Notes: generated by a model not told the origin, from the sequence alone. Shown: positions 6,631 to 12,271, counted from the first letter of the stretch. The stretch: 12,354 bases of DNA from an uncultured Coriobacteriaceae bacterium (GCA_902783515.1 CACZRK010000237.1:1-12354); one strand, 5' to 3'. Numbers and translations: made by a program.

Positions 6631-7482
6631 ATGCCCGCACGCGCCCGCATCGACGTCGCCCTCGCCAGGCTCGGCCACTGCCCCTCGCGCGAGAAGGCCA
6701 AGGCGGCGATCGCGGCGGGGCTCGTCTTCGTGAACGGCGTCGCCTGCACCAAGGCCAGCGCGACGGTCACGCCGGCTGACAGGATCGAGGTCCGCGGCGC
6801 GGCGATCCCCTACGTCGGGCGCGGCGGGCTCAAGCTCGAGAAGGCCCTGCGGCTGTGGGACATCGACGTCGCCGACCTGCGCTGCGTCGACGCCGGCGCC
6901 TCCACCGGCGGCTTCACCGACTGCCTGCTGCAGCGCGGCGCGGCGCACGTGACCGCCATCGACGTCGGGCACGACCAGCTCGCCCCCACGCTCGCCGCCG
7001 ACCCGCGCGTGACCAGCCTGGAGGGCACCGACATCCGCGCCGTGGACGCCGCCACGATCGGCGGTGGCGTCGACTTCCTCGGCACGGACGTCTCCTTCAT
7101 CTCGCTCGGCAAGGTGCTCCCCGCGCTCGCCGGGCTGCTGCGCGACGGCGGCCGCGCCGTGTGCCTCGTGAAGCCGCAGTTCGAGGCCGGCGCGCACGGC
7201 GTCGGCAAGCGCGGCGTCGTGCGCGACCCCGCCGTGCACCGCGACGTGCTCTCCGCGGTGATCCGGCAGGCGCGCGAGGCGGGCTTCGACGTTCTCGACG
7301 TCTCCCACTCCCCCGTCAGGGGTTCCGAGGGCAACATCGAGTACCTGCTCTACCTGCGAAAAGATGGTGTCGAGAGGGACGGCGAGCGCGCTGTCGCCGC
7401 AGCAGCCGGCACCGACGCCGATGACATGACCGACCTCGTCGCGCGCACCGTCGCCGCGGCGCACGCCGAGCTGGGCGCGTAG
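6631..7482 (+). CDS. tlyA: TlyA-family rRNA 2'-O-methyltransferase / hemolysin-like protein
   Basis: This 283-residue protein belongs to the TlyA family, S-adenosylmethionine-dependent 2'-O-methyltransferases of 16S/23S rRNA; loss confers capreomycin/viomycin resistance in mycobacteria. An S4 RNA-binding domain occupies about 4-60 ('RIDVALARLGHCPSREKAKAAI', 'GLVFVNGV'). An FtsJ-type Rossmann domain follows, with SAM motif 'VDAGASTGGFTD' at 86-97. The catalytic K-D-K-E tetrad appears complete: Lys68 in 'GRGGLKLEK', Asp153 in 'GTDVSF', Lys181 in 'LVKPQFEAG' and Glu237 in 'SEGNIEYLL'. The start is ATG 6631-6633 behind GAAAGGAAAG; frames extending further upstream have no family support. In many actinobacteria tlyA is followed by NAD kinase and recN. 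Here it stands alone, preceded by a toxin-antitoxin module and facing a convergent gene. Bases 6638-6679 are duplicated at 5333-5374. Confidence 0.94.
   Translation: MPARARIDVALARLGHCPSREKAKAAIAAGLVFVNGVACTKASATVTPADRIEVRGAAIPYVGRGGLKLEKALRLWDIDVADLRCVDAGASTGGFTDCLLQRGAAHVTAIDVGHDQLAPTLAADPRVTSLEGTDIRAVDAATIGGGVDFLGTDVSFISLGKVLPALAGLLRDGGRAVCLVKPQFEAGAHGVGKRGVVRDPAVHRDVLSAVIRQAREAGFDVLDVSHSPVRGSEGNIEYLLYLRKDGVERDGERAVAAAAGTDADDMTDLVARTVAAAHAELGA
6638..6679 (+). repeat. Direct repeat copy 2, within the tlyA 5' coding region
   Basis: This is the intact counterpart of the 42-bp direct repeat at 5333-5374 (41 of 42 identical). It encodes part of the N-terminal S4 domain starting at codon 3. The distance between the copies is 1,305 bp, and the DNA between them carries the HigBA-like operon plus the upstream region and start codon of tlyA. 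Confidence 0.85.
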
Positions 7483-7556
7483 GGGCGCACGGTCGCCACG
7501 CATCGTCATCGTACGGGCGGCAAGGGTCGCCTCCATGCGGCTCCCGCGACCTCTCG

Positions 7557-8507
7557 CTACCCCCTCGCGCGACGAAGCACCGGCAGGATCCCCTCCTTCA
7601 GGCGACGACGCAGCAGCTCCTTGTGCGACGCGCGAACGGCGTCGGTCATCAGCACGTGGCCGAACGCCTCCTCGGGCACGCTGTCGATGATCGCGTCGAT
7701 CTCGGCCATGTCCAGGTGGTCGGCGAAGCGCTCCACGGCTGCGGCGAGGTCGGGGTTGTCCGACGATCTCATGTAGTCGAACGGGTGAATCGCCCGACCG
7801 CGCCCGTCCTCAGTCGGCAGACGGTAACAGGAGACGTTCGTGCCGAAGGCGTCCTCCTCCATCGCGCGGTCGTCCCCGAGGCGCGACTCGGTCAGACTGG
7901 CGCTCCTCGTGCTGAACAGCGAGCTTCCCAGGTCATAGACGGGCGCGAGCTCGTAGCTCGGCAGCCCGCGGGTGTCGCGCGACATGAGCAGACCCCAGTC
8001 GCCGTTGTTCCGGTCAGGGTTCTTCAGAAATGCGTCGACCACGAACATGTCCCAGAAACGCTCCCGCACGCCGGGGACCCGCCGCAGCAACGGCGACGTC
8101 TCGATCGCGGCGAGCACGTCGCCAAGCAGGATCACCTCTCCGTCCGAAGGTGCCAAGCTGAATCCCCCGCTGTCGTCGGACAGGGCGTTCTTGATCTCTC
8201 GGAACTCAAAGAGGCGCTTGTCCGGGTACGTGAAGTCGCGACACGCGCAGACGACCTTCCCGGCACGGTACCCGAGCATGGTCTCGTGCGCGGGAATGCC
8301 CAGGGAGGCGTACACATGGGACCCGACGTACTCCGAGACGGGGCTGGACGTGTAGGACGGCAGATGCTTGCCAAGGAGGTCGCGCGTCGTGCGCGGGTAC
8401 TTTGCGATCCATGGCTCCCCGTCGATGATGATGCCCTCCTTCTGGCCGGCGCGCCCGCCGTAGAACAGGCCGCTCGGCTCGCATCCGCGCAGGTCGACAA
8501 TGCCCAC
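7557..8507 (-). CDS. Solo HipA/CtkA-like serine-threonine kinase
   Basis: This 316-residue protein has the HipA-C kinase fold. Motifs include 'EPWIAKYPR' with probable ATP-binding Lys36, 'SEYVGSHVYASLGIP' (58-72), the catalytic loop 'FLKNPDRNNGDWGLL' with Asp165 and Asn168, and the metal-binding 'LAPVYDLGSSL' with Asp192. HipA kinases phosphorylate targets such as GltX and cause growth arrest. This shorter form lacks the N-terminal 'couple_hipA' subdomain and is closer in size to Helicobacter CtkA. No HipB-like HTH gene lies on either side. The start is inferred as GTG 8505-8507 (MGIVDLRG...) behind AAGGGGG at about 9 nt; the longer Arg-rich upstream frame looks non-coding. A possible -10 (TAAGAT, rc of 8638-8643) lies 131 nt upstream, close to the IS junction. 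Its 3' end faces tlyA convergently, 74 bp apart. It could be a toxin, or a housekeeping kinase of unknown target. Confidence 0.85.
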   Translation of the reverse strand: MGIVDLRGCEPSGLFYGGRAGQKEGIIIDGEPWIAKYPRTTRDLLGKHLPSYTSSPVSEYVGSHVYASLGIPAHETMLGYRAGKVVCACRDFTYPDKRLFEFREIKNALSDDSGGFSLAPSDGEVILLGDVLAAIETSPLLRRVPGVRERFWDMFVVDAFLKNPDRNNGDWGLLMSRDTRGLPSYELAPVYDLGSSLFSTRSASLTESRLGDDRAMEEDAFGTNVSCYRLPTEDGRGRAIHPFDYMRSSDNPDLAAAVERFADHLDMAEIDAIIDSVPEEAFGHVLMTDAVRASHKELLRRRLKEGILPVLRRARG

Positions 8508-8656
8508 CAGACCACACCCCCTTGTTTGCGCCCATGTGATGCGCGGCGGCGGTCGGCGTGGCTCCGCACGCGCACGCGCGCAAGGCCGTCGCAGTCTCCT
8601 CCCGCAACCCATGCTCGATGCCATCATGACGCTGCCATCTTATCAGCGACGAAGGC

Positions 8657-8664
8657 GCGACGGG
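8657..8664. repeat. Left target-site duplication of the IS
   Basis: GCGACGGG here recurs directly at 10001-10008 just beyond the right IS end. Because the IS tip itself begins GGG, the true duplication may be the 6 bp GCGACG (8657-8662 and 10001-10006), or 8 bp as usual for the family. Its integrity indicates a fairly recent, unrearranged insertion. Confidence 0.75.
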
Positions 8665-8690
8665 GTACCGTCAAGATTCTTGCGCACTTT
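8663..8690. repeat. Left terminal inverted repeat of the IS256-type element
   Basis: The sequence begins GGGTACCGTCAAG and ends TTCTTGCGCACTTT. It is the reverse complement of 9973-10000 at 23 of 28 positions. The transposase stop codon lies 10 bp inside it. Confidence 0.9.
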
Positions 8691-8699
8691 CGGACAGCC

Positions 8700-9881
8700 C
8701 TATAGGCCCGCCTCCCGGTGCGCATCCTCTAGCAGCGTCACGTCCAGGTAGCGGCGTGAGCCCCACTCGCTCTCCGCGACGTACTTGAGCCTCGCGGTCA
8801 CGAGCATGAGGGCGGACCTCCCGTCGGGGAAGGTGCCCACCACCCTCGTCCTGCGGCGAATCTCCCTGTTGAGGCGCTCTATGGCGTTGTTGGTCCTGAT
8901 CCTCCGCCAGTGCTCGCGCGGGAACCTCGTGTAGGTCAGGGTCTCGGCGTACCCCTCGCGGACGATCTTGGCGGCCTCTCCGAGCTTCGATGCCTCCAGC
9001 TCCGATGCGACCTCGAGAGCCTTGGCCTCGGACGCCTCGCGCGACTCCATCGCGTGCACGGCCTTGAGCATCGCCGCGACCCTGGGGCGCTTGGACTTCG
9101 GCACCCTGGCCAGCACGTTGCGGTAGAAGTGGACCGTGCAGCGCTGGTAGGCGGCCTCGGGGAAGACCTCGGCGATGGAGCCGACCATGCCGGCCGCCTT
9201 GTCGCCGGTGAACATCCTCACGCCGCGCAGGCCGCGGGACTTCAGCCACGAGAGGAACTCGCGCCAGCACTCGGCGGACTCCGTGAAGCCCTCCGCGGCG
9301 CCGATGACCTCGCGGTAGCCGTCGTCGTTGACGCCTATGGCCACCATCACCGCCACGTTCTCGTAGGAACCGCCCCAGGACCTCTTGAGGTAGATGCCGT
9401 CGACGTAGACGTAGGGGTACGTCCGGTCGAGCGGCCTGTTCCTCCACTCCTCGACCGAGGCGAAGGCCTTCTCGTTGAGGTTCGAGACGGTGGAGGCCGA
9501 GACGCTGGAGCCCCAGAGGATCTCGCTCACGTCCTCGATGCGCCTAGTGGAGACCCCGGCGAGGTACATCTCGATCATCGCCTCCTCGACGCTGGTCTCA
9601 CGGCGCCGGTAGCGCTCGATGACGGCCGTGGTGAACCTCATCCCCTTGAGCTTGGGCATGCGGATCGTCACCTCGCCGGACGACGTGGTCAGGTTCCTGT
9701 CGTAGTGGCCGGCGCGGTACGCCTCGCGCCCCGCGGTCCGCTCGTAGCGCTCGGCGCCGACGAGGTCTCCGGCCTCCTCCTCGAGAAGACCGTTCAGGGT
9801 GTCCTCGACTGTTTTCCTCACGAGCTCGCGAAGGTCGGACTTCAGGGTCTCCTCGTTGAGTGTTACGATGGGCTCGGGCAT
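8700..9881 (-). CDS. IS256-family (mutator-type) DDE transposase
   Basis: This 393-residue transposase appears intact. The catalytic DDE triad is visible: Asp161 in 'YVYVDGIYLK', Asp227 in 'FTGDKAAG', and Glu335 in 'NNAIERLNREIRRRTRVVGTFP', which is the family signature. The N-terminal part has the usual 'LLEEEAGDLVGAERYER' (32-48) and 'GHYDRNLTTSSGEVTIRMPKL' (58-78) regions. The typical 'ERYRRRETSVEEAMIEMYLAGVSTRRI' helix block follows. 'PEAAYQRCTVHFYRNVL' (241-257) is the insertion-domain segment with the conserved C/H. Length matches the family (about 390-410). ATG 9879-9881 follows TGGAGGAAG, favoured over an ATG 42 nt upstream. It runs opposite to the glutaredoxin-like gene. Confidence 0.96.
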   Translation of the reverse strand: MPEPIVTLNEETLKSDLRELVRKTVEDTLNGLLEEEAGDLVGAERYERTAGREAYRAGHYDRNLTTSSGEVTIRMPKLKGMRFTTAVIERYRRRETSVEEAMIEMYLAGVSTRRIEDVSEILWGSSVSASTVSNLNEKAFASVEEWRNRPLDRTYPYVYVDGIYLKRSWGGSYENVAVMVAIGVNDDGYREVIGAAEGFTESAECWREFLSWLKSRGLRGVRMFTGDKAAGMVGSIAEVFPEAAYQRCTVHFYRNVLARVPKSKRPRVAAMLKAVHAMESREASEAKALEVASELEASKLGEAAKIVREGYAETLTYTRFPREHWRRIRTNNAIERLNREIRRRTRVVGTFPDGRSALMLVTARLKYVAESEWGSRRYLDVTLLEDAHREAGL

Positions 9882-9972
9882 GGTCTTCCTCCAGTCTGAT
9901 CGAATCCAGGCAACTCGAATCATACCGGGGCGGGCCGTGCCCTCCTCTCTATCTGGACGCTATTCTGCTGTC

Positions 9973-10000
9973 AAAGTGCGCAAGAAATTGTACGTTACCC
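9973..10000. repeat. Right terminal inverted repeat of the IS256-type element
   Basis: The reverse complement begins GGGTAACGTACAA and ends TTCTTGCGCACTTT, matching the left end at 23 of 28 positions. It abuts the right target duplication at 10001-10008. Confidence 0.9.
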
Positions 10001-10008
10001 GCGACGGG
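10001..10008. repeat. Right target-site duplication of the IS
   Basis: GCGACGGG, identical to 8657-8664. Base 10009, immediately after it, is the first base of the second copy of the 32-bp repeat, so the IS inserted right at the edge of that repeat. Confidence 0.75.
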
Positions 10009-10040
10009 CATGTTCCGCGAGACGCGACCGGACCGACACG
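10009..10040 (+). repeat. 32-bp dispersed repeat, copy 2
   Basis: It matches 6425-6456 at 29 of 32 positions, same orientation (differences at 10015, 10018 and 10023). It lies 130 bp upstream of the glutaredoxin-like gene and directly against the IS target duplication. Removing the IS would place it between the divergent kinase and glutaredoxin-like genes. Confidence 0.8.
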
Positions 10041-10170
10041 GGGCGTCAGGCGCGCCCCATGCGTGCGCACGATGAAGACGCGGGCGGCGCCGACACGCCG
10101 AACCGCGAGCGCGCCTCAAACGGGTATACGCGGGCTATCCAGCACACGAACAAGAGAAAGCGAGCCACCC

Positions 10171-10515
10171 ATGACTGCCACCGCACGCGACCTGCAGCTG
10201 TACGTGAAGGACGACTGCCCCTACTGCCACAAGGTGCTTGACTTCATGGCGTCCGTCGGCATCAGTCTGCCCCTGCGCAACATCAGCCGCGACCCCGACG
10301 CCCGCGCCTATCTCATCGAGCACGGCGGCAAGCGTCAGGTCCCCTGCCTCTTCGTGGACGGGGAGGCCCTCTATGAGTCGGACGCGATCATCGCCTATCT
10401 CGGCCGTGCGTTCGGGCAGGTGGCGTCCGCCGACGCGGCGACGTCCGCACACGACGAGGGCGCCGCGCCGCAAGGTGGCGCCTGCTCGATTGACGGCACG
10501 GGCTGCCACGCCTGA
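10171..10515 (+). CDS. Glutaredoxin-like thiol-disulfide protein with GST-N type fold
   Basis: This 114-residue small redox protein is cytosolic (no signal peptide). It has the redox motif 'CPYC' at Cys16-Cys19 after a beta-strand 'LQLYVKDD'. The cis-proline loop is 'KRQVPCLFVDG' (Pro58) with an extra Cys59 next to it. The ending 'LYESDAIIAYLGRAF' (67-81) is typical of glutaredoxin/GST-N proteins. It would reduce disulfides or glutathione/low-molecular-weight thiol mixed disulfides. The C-terminal 30 residues are an unusual Ala/Gly/Asp-rich tail with two more cysteines (Cys105, Cys112). The start ATG 10171 has only a weak purine-rich stretch (GAGAAAG) about 10 nt upstream. A tentative -10 (TATACG, 10125-10130) lies upstream. 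Its stop is 18 bp from the convergent pseudogene's stop. Confidence 0.88.
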   Translation: MTATARDLQLYVKDDCPYCHKVLDFMASVGISLPLRNISRDPDARAYLIEHGGKRQVPCLFVDGEALYESDAIIAYLGRAFGQVASADAATSAHDEGAAPQGGACSIDGTGCHA

Positions 10516-10533
10516 GCGCAACGGGACAATGCG

Positions 10534-11292
10534 CTAAGCCCCCGCAAGCTGCAGGAGGAAGCGCCAACAGGGGATCACCTCTATCTTGACGCCGTCCTCG
10601 ACGATCTCCTCTCGCTCCTGCTTGGTGACAATGACGAGACGACGCATGTCCGGCTGCACTGCAACGAGCCTCGTCAGACTCCCGACCTCTCGCTGACGCG
10701 CCTCCCCCCGAATCGAGTAGGCGACCTGTATGGCAAGACCTTCGTCCGGTACGTAGAAGTCAACGTCGATGCCCGTCTTCGACGACTTGAGATAGAAGAC
10801 CCCGTCGCCGTAGACGTCGCGCAGCGCGACGGCCACCTCGTTCTCCAACAGCGCGGTGTCTCTGTCGCGAAGGAAGAGGTTGAGAAGCCCGTTGTCAGAG
10901 AAGTAGTATTCCGGACTCCCTTGCCGCTCGACGAACTTTGCAACGGCATTGTGCACCTCAAAGATAAGGTATGCCTCCTCGGCGTAGGAGATGTAGTCAA
11001 TCACCGCATCCTTGCTCACGGGCATCCCCAGCGCCTTGAGCATGCTGTGCAGGGCGGTGTACGACGCCTCGCCGCGCACCGTCTCGGCAACCTTCTTCAT
11101 GAGGACGCGCAGCGCCTGTACGTTGCGCACGCCCCAGCGCGCGGCTATATCCCCCAGCAGGACCTTCTGATACACGCTCTCAACGTACGTGATGAAGCGG
11201 GGCCCTGACACTACAAAAGGCACAGGTGCACATCGATTGGCGCAGGCGATCGGGGGGCGCACGGAGCGCTCATCGCAAAAACAACCGACCAC
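10534..11292 (-). pseudogene. 5'-truncated DUF4143-type AAA ATPase
   Basis: The C-terminal part of an ATP-binding protein of the AAA_14/DUF4143 family is recognisable. 'YVESVYQKVLLGDIAARWGVRN' (residues 36-57 of the open frame) is the domain junction. 'ALHSMLKALGMPVSKDAVIDYISYAEEA' is a winged-helix-like segment. 'YYFSDNGLLNLF' and 'LLENEVAVAL..VYGDGVFYLKSSKTGIDVDF', followed by 'AIQVAYSI', is the nuclease-like DUF4143 part. Full family members are about 400 residues with an N-terminal P-loop ATPase of about 200 residues. Here the Walker A/B region is absent, and residues 1-31 (GTG at 11292) are Cys/Pro rich and unrelated. Homology begins at about 11199. The fragment is therefore probably a decaying remnant, although the remaining frame is open. 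Family members often occur alone near mobile elements. Confidence 0.8.
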
Positions 11293-11370
11293 GTTAAAGC
11301 GATTGAGCGCCGCGCGGCGACCTTGCGCACCCCATCGTGCGCTTCGGCGGTTCTGCCGCTTTGGCGCCCC

Positions 11371-11673
11371 CTAACGCGCCTCGTAATGCGTCCACATCCG
11401 AACAACCTTGACCGTGCCCTGGTAACGCACGCCGTCCTTCTCGAACGGTTCCTCGATAACCTGGTAGACGAACCTATGCTGAAGGCTGATCCGACGCGAA
11501 TACAGGCCCGCAAGGTTGCCGACCAGGCTTTCGTAAGCCGGCGGGGTCGCGAAGGGATCGCCGCGCACGACCTCGACCAGGGACTTTGCCTTCTTGTCCA
11601 GCCCCGCCTCCTTGAGCTTCTTCGCGTCTTTCGCGGCCTGCTTGGTAAAAACGACGTCCCACATACCTACCAT
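11371..11673 (-). CDS. YoeB/Txe-type mRNA interferase toxin
   Basis: This 100-residue RelE-superfamily toxin should cleave mRNA at the ribosomal A site when freed from its antitoxin (family knowledge). Visible features are 'MWDVVFTKQAAKDAKKLKEAGL' (from residue 4), 'GDPFATPPAYESLVGNLAGLYSRRISLQHRFVYQV' (38-72), and the C-terminal 'RMWTHYEAR' with His96-Tyr97, which match the catalytic His-Tyr end of YoeB. Two differences stand out. Family 'EHRLVY' is 'QHRFVY' (Gln65). The loop before the last strand is longer ('EEPFEKDGVRYQG', 74-86), giving 100 residues against about 85-90. The ATG at 11671-11673 overlaps the antitoxin stop; Met4 (11662-11664) is an equally plausible start and gives the family-like N terminus. 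Order is antitoxin then toxin. Confidence 0.9.
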   Translation of the reverse strand: MVGMWDVVFTKQAAKDAKKLKEAGLDKKAKSLVEVVRGDPFATPPAYESLVGNLAGLYSRRISLQHRFVYQVIEEPFEKDGVRYQGTVKVVRMWTHYEAR

Positions 11674-11918
11674 TCCAGCTCGCCTTCCGACACGCAGTCC
11701 TCAAGCGGCTCGGACTTCCCCCTCGCAAGCGATTCCGCCATGCCCGGGATGCTCGAAAGATACAGCGTCTCCTCGATGGCCGCCCATTCGTCTTCGCCGA
11801 CCAGGACGGCCCCCTTGCCCCTGGTGTTGGTAATGGTGATGGGAGTGCAGTTTTCATTGACGCTCGCGATGAGATTGTAAAGGTCCTTACGCGCGGCGGT
11901 TGCGGTAATCGAGCCCAT
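11667..11918 (-). CDS. YefM/Phd-type antitoxin
   Basis: This 83-residue Phd/YefM-family protein has an N-terminal DNA-binding and dimerisation part 'ITATAARKDLYNLIASVNENCTPITITNTRGKGAVLVGEDEWAAIEETLYLSSIPGM' (from residue 4). The acidic C-terminal tail 'SEPLEDCVSEGELEW' should wrap and neutralise the toxin. The start ATG 11916-11918 follows AAGGAG at a 5-nt spacing. The last codons overlap the toxin ATG by 7 nt, so the pair is translationally coupled. The operon is expected to be self-repressed through the palindrome at 11935-11977. Confidence 0.93.
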   Translation of the reverse strand: MGSITATAARKDLYNLIASVNENCTPITITNTRGKGAVLVGEDEWAAIEETLYLSSIPGMAESLARGKSEPLEDCVSEGELEW

Positions 11919-11934
11919 GGCAGCTCCTTAAAGA

Positions 11935-11977
11935 TACGTTATTGCGTACGCTATATCCTAACGTGCGCAATAACGTA
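11935..11977 (-). promoter_or_regulatory. Operator palindrome of the YefM/YoeB operon
   Basis: The arms 11935-11950 and 11962-11977 are inverted repeats matching at 15 of 16 positions; the outer 12 (TACGTTATTGCG / CGCAATAACGTA) are perfect, with an 11-bp centre. One arm fills the -35/-10 spacer and the other covers the start site and early leader. That is the classic layout for a Phd/YefM-family antitoxin repressing its own operon. Confidence 0.8.
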
Positions 11978-11983
11978 CGTCAA
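11955..11983 (-). promoter_or_regulatory. Promoter of the YefM/YoeB operon
   Basis: On the minus strand the -35 is TTGACG (rc of 11978-11983, 5/6 to consensus) and the -10 is TAGGAT (rc of 11955-11960, 4/6), with an exact 17-bp spacer. Transcription would start near 11948, about 30 nt before the antitoxin ATG. It is the clearest promoter in the window. Confidence 0.75.
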
Positions 11984-11984
11984 C

Positions 11985-12160
11985 GCCACCTCCGTCGACG
12001 TCGCCGATACCATCGGCGCTGATCCGCCCCTGGTGTACCCGTCCGACGCGTGCTCGGGCTCGCCGCGGGGGTACGAGGACATGGTCGCCTCGCCCATGGA
12101 GTTCGCCTCGCCCGCCCGCACCGCGGTCGTAACCACCGACGAGCATCCGGCAGCGAAGGG
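11985..12160 (+). pseudogene. Coding remnant of an unidentified protein, 5' end missing
   Basis: The + strand frame read from 11985 gives about 58 residues that look like true protein, for example 'VDVADTIGADPPLVYPSDA', 'GYEDMVASPMEFASPA' and 'RTAVVTTDEHPAAKGAQ'. Third positions are almost all G or C (only a handful of A or T over about 58 codons). There is no start codon with a ribosome-binding site; the left edge abuts the -35 box of the toxin-antitoxin promoter at 11978-11983. After about 12160 the same frame becomes Arg-rich and loses this character, though it stays open. I read it as an internal or C-terminal piece of a destroyed gene. I cannot name the family. The internal ATG at 12079 is not convincing as a start. 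Confidence 0.5.
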
Positions 12161-12271
12161 CGCGCAACGGGCGCGGTTGCGCCGCTGGACAAGAATGCGA
12201 CTTTCTCGACCGCTTTCTCGCGCCGAGTCGGGTGGTTGCGAAGAAAAATACCAGGTAGATAGGTTGCCCCC

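Larger units (their letters stand above)
8663..10000 (-). mobile_element. Complete IS256-family insertion sequence
   Basis: The roughly 1,338-bp element is bounded by inverted repeats. The left end 8663-8690 and right end 9973-10000 (as reverse complement) match at 23 of 28 positions, with an identical inner 14 bp (TTCTTGCGCACTTT); both tips start GGGTA. Just inside, GACAGC appears on both sides. A single transposase gene fills the element on the minus strand. A direct duplication GCGACG(GG) flanks it. Size, one DDE gene and repeat structure fit the IS256 family (Transposase_mut). The exact tip is ambiguous by two bases because the target ends in GG. Confidence 0.92.
11919..12271. other. 353-bp gap between the YefM/YoeB operon and the HxlR-type gene
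   Basis: The left part (11935-11983) is the toxin-antitoxin promoter and operator. From about 11985 to 12160 the + strand carries a stretch with strong coding character but no start. At 12162-12182 there is a 7-bp hairpin (GCGCAAC / GTTGCGC). The remainder up to the regulator's stop codon shows nothing identifiable. Confidence 0.65.

Noticed and set aside
6199..7536. Long minus-strand frame opposite tlyA
   Set aside because: Low-complexity Arg/Ala/Gly/Asp antisense sequence; tlyA on the other strand has all catalytic motifs.
7483..7556. Bidirectional terminator between tlyA and the HipA-like gene
   Set aside because: Only short imperfect pairings were seen in the 74-bp gap; no stable stem or U-tract.
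8910..9899. + strand frame opposite the IS256 transposase
   Set aside because: It is a shadow of the transposase reading frame with no family features; the transposase has a full DDE triad.
12050..12262. 70-codon + strand frame near the right edge
   Set aside because: Its His/Arg/Gly-rich sequence lacks coding character; the overlapping frame starting at 11985 has the better codon signature.
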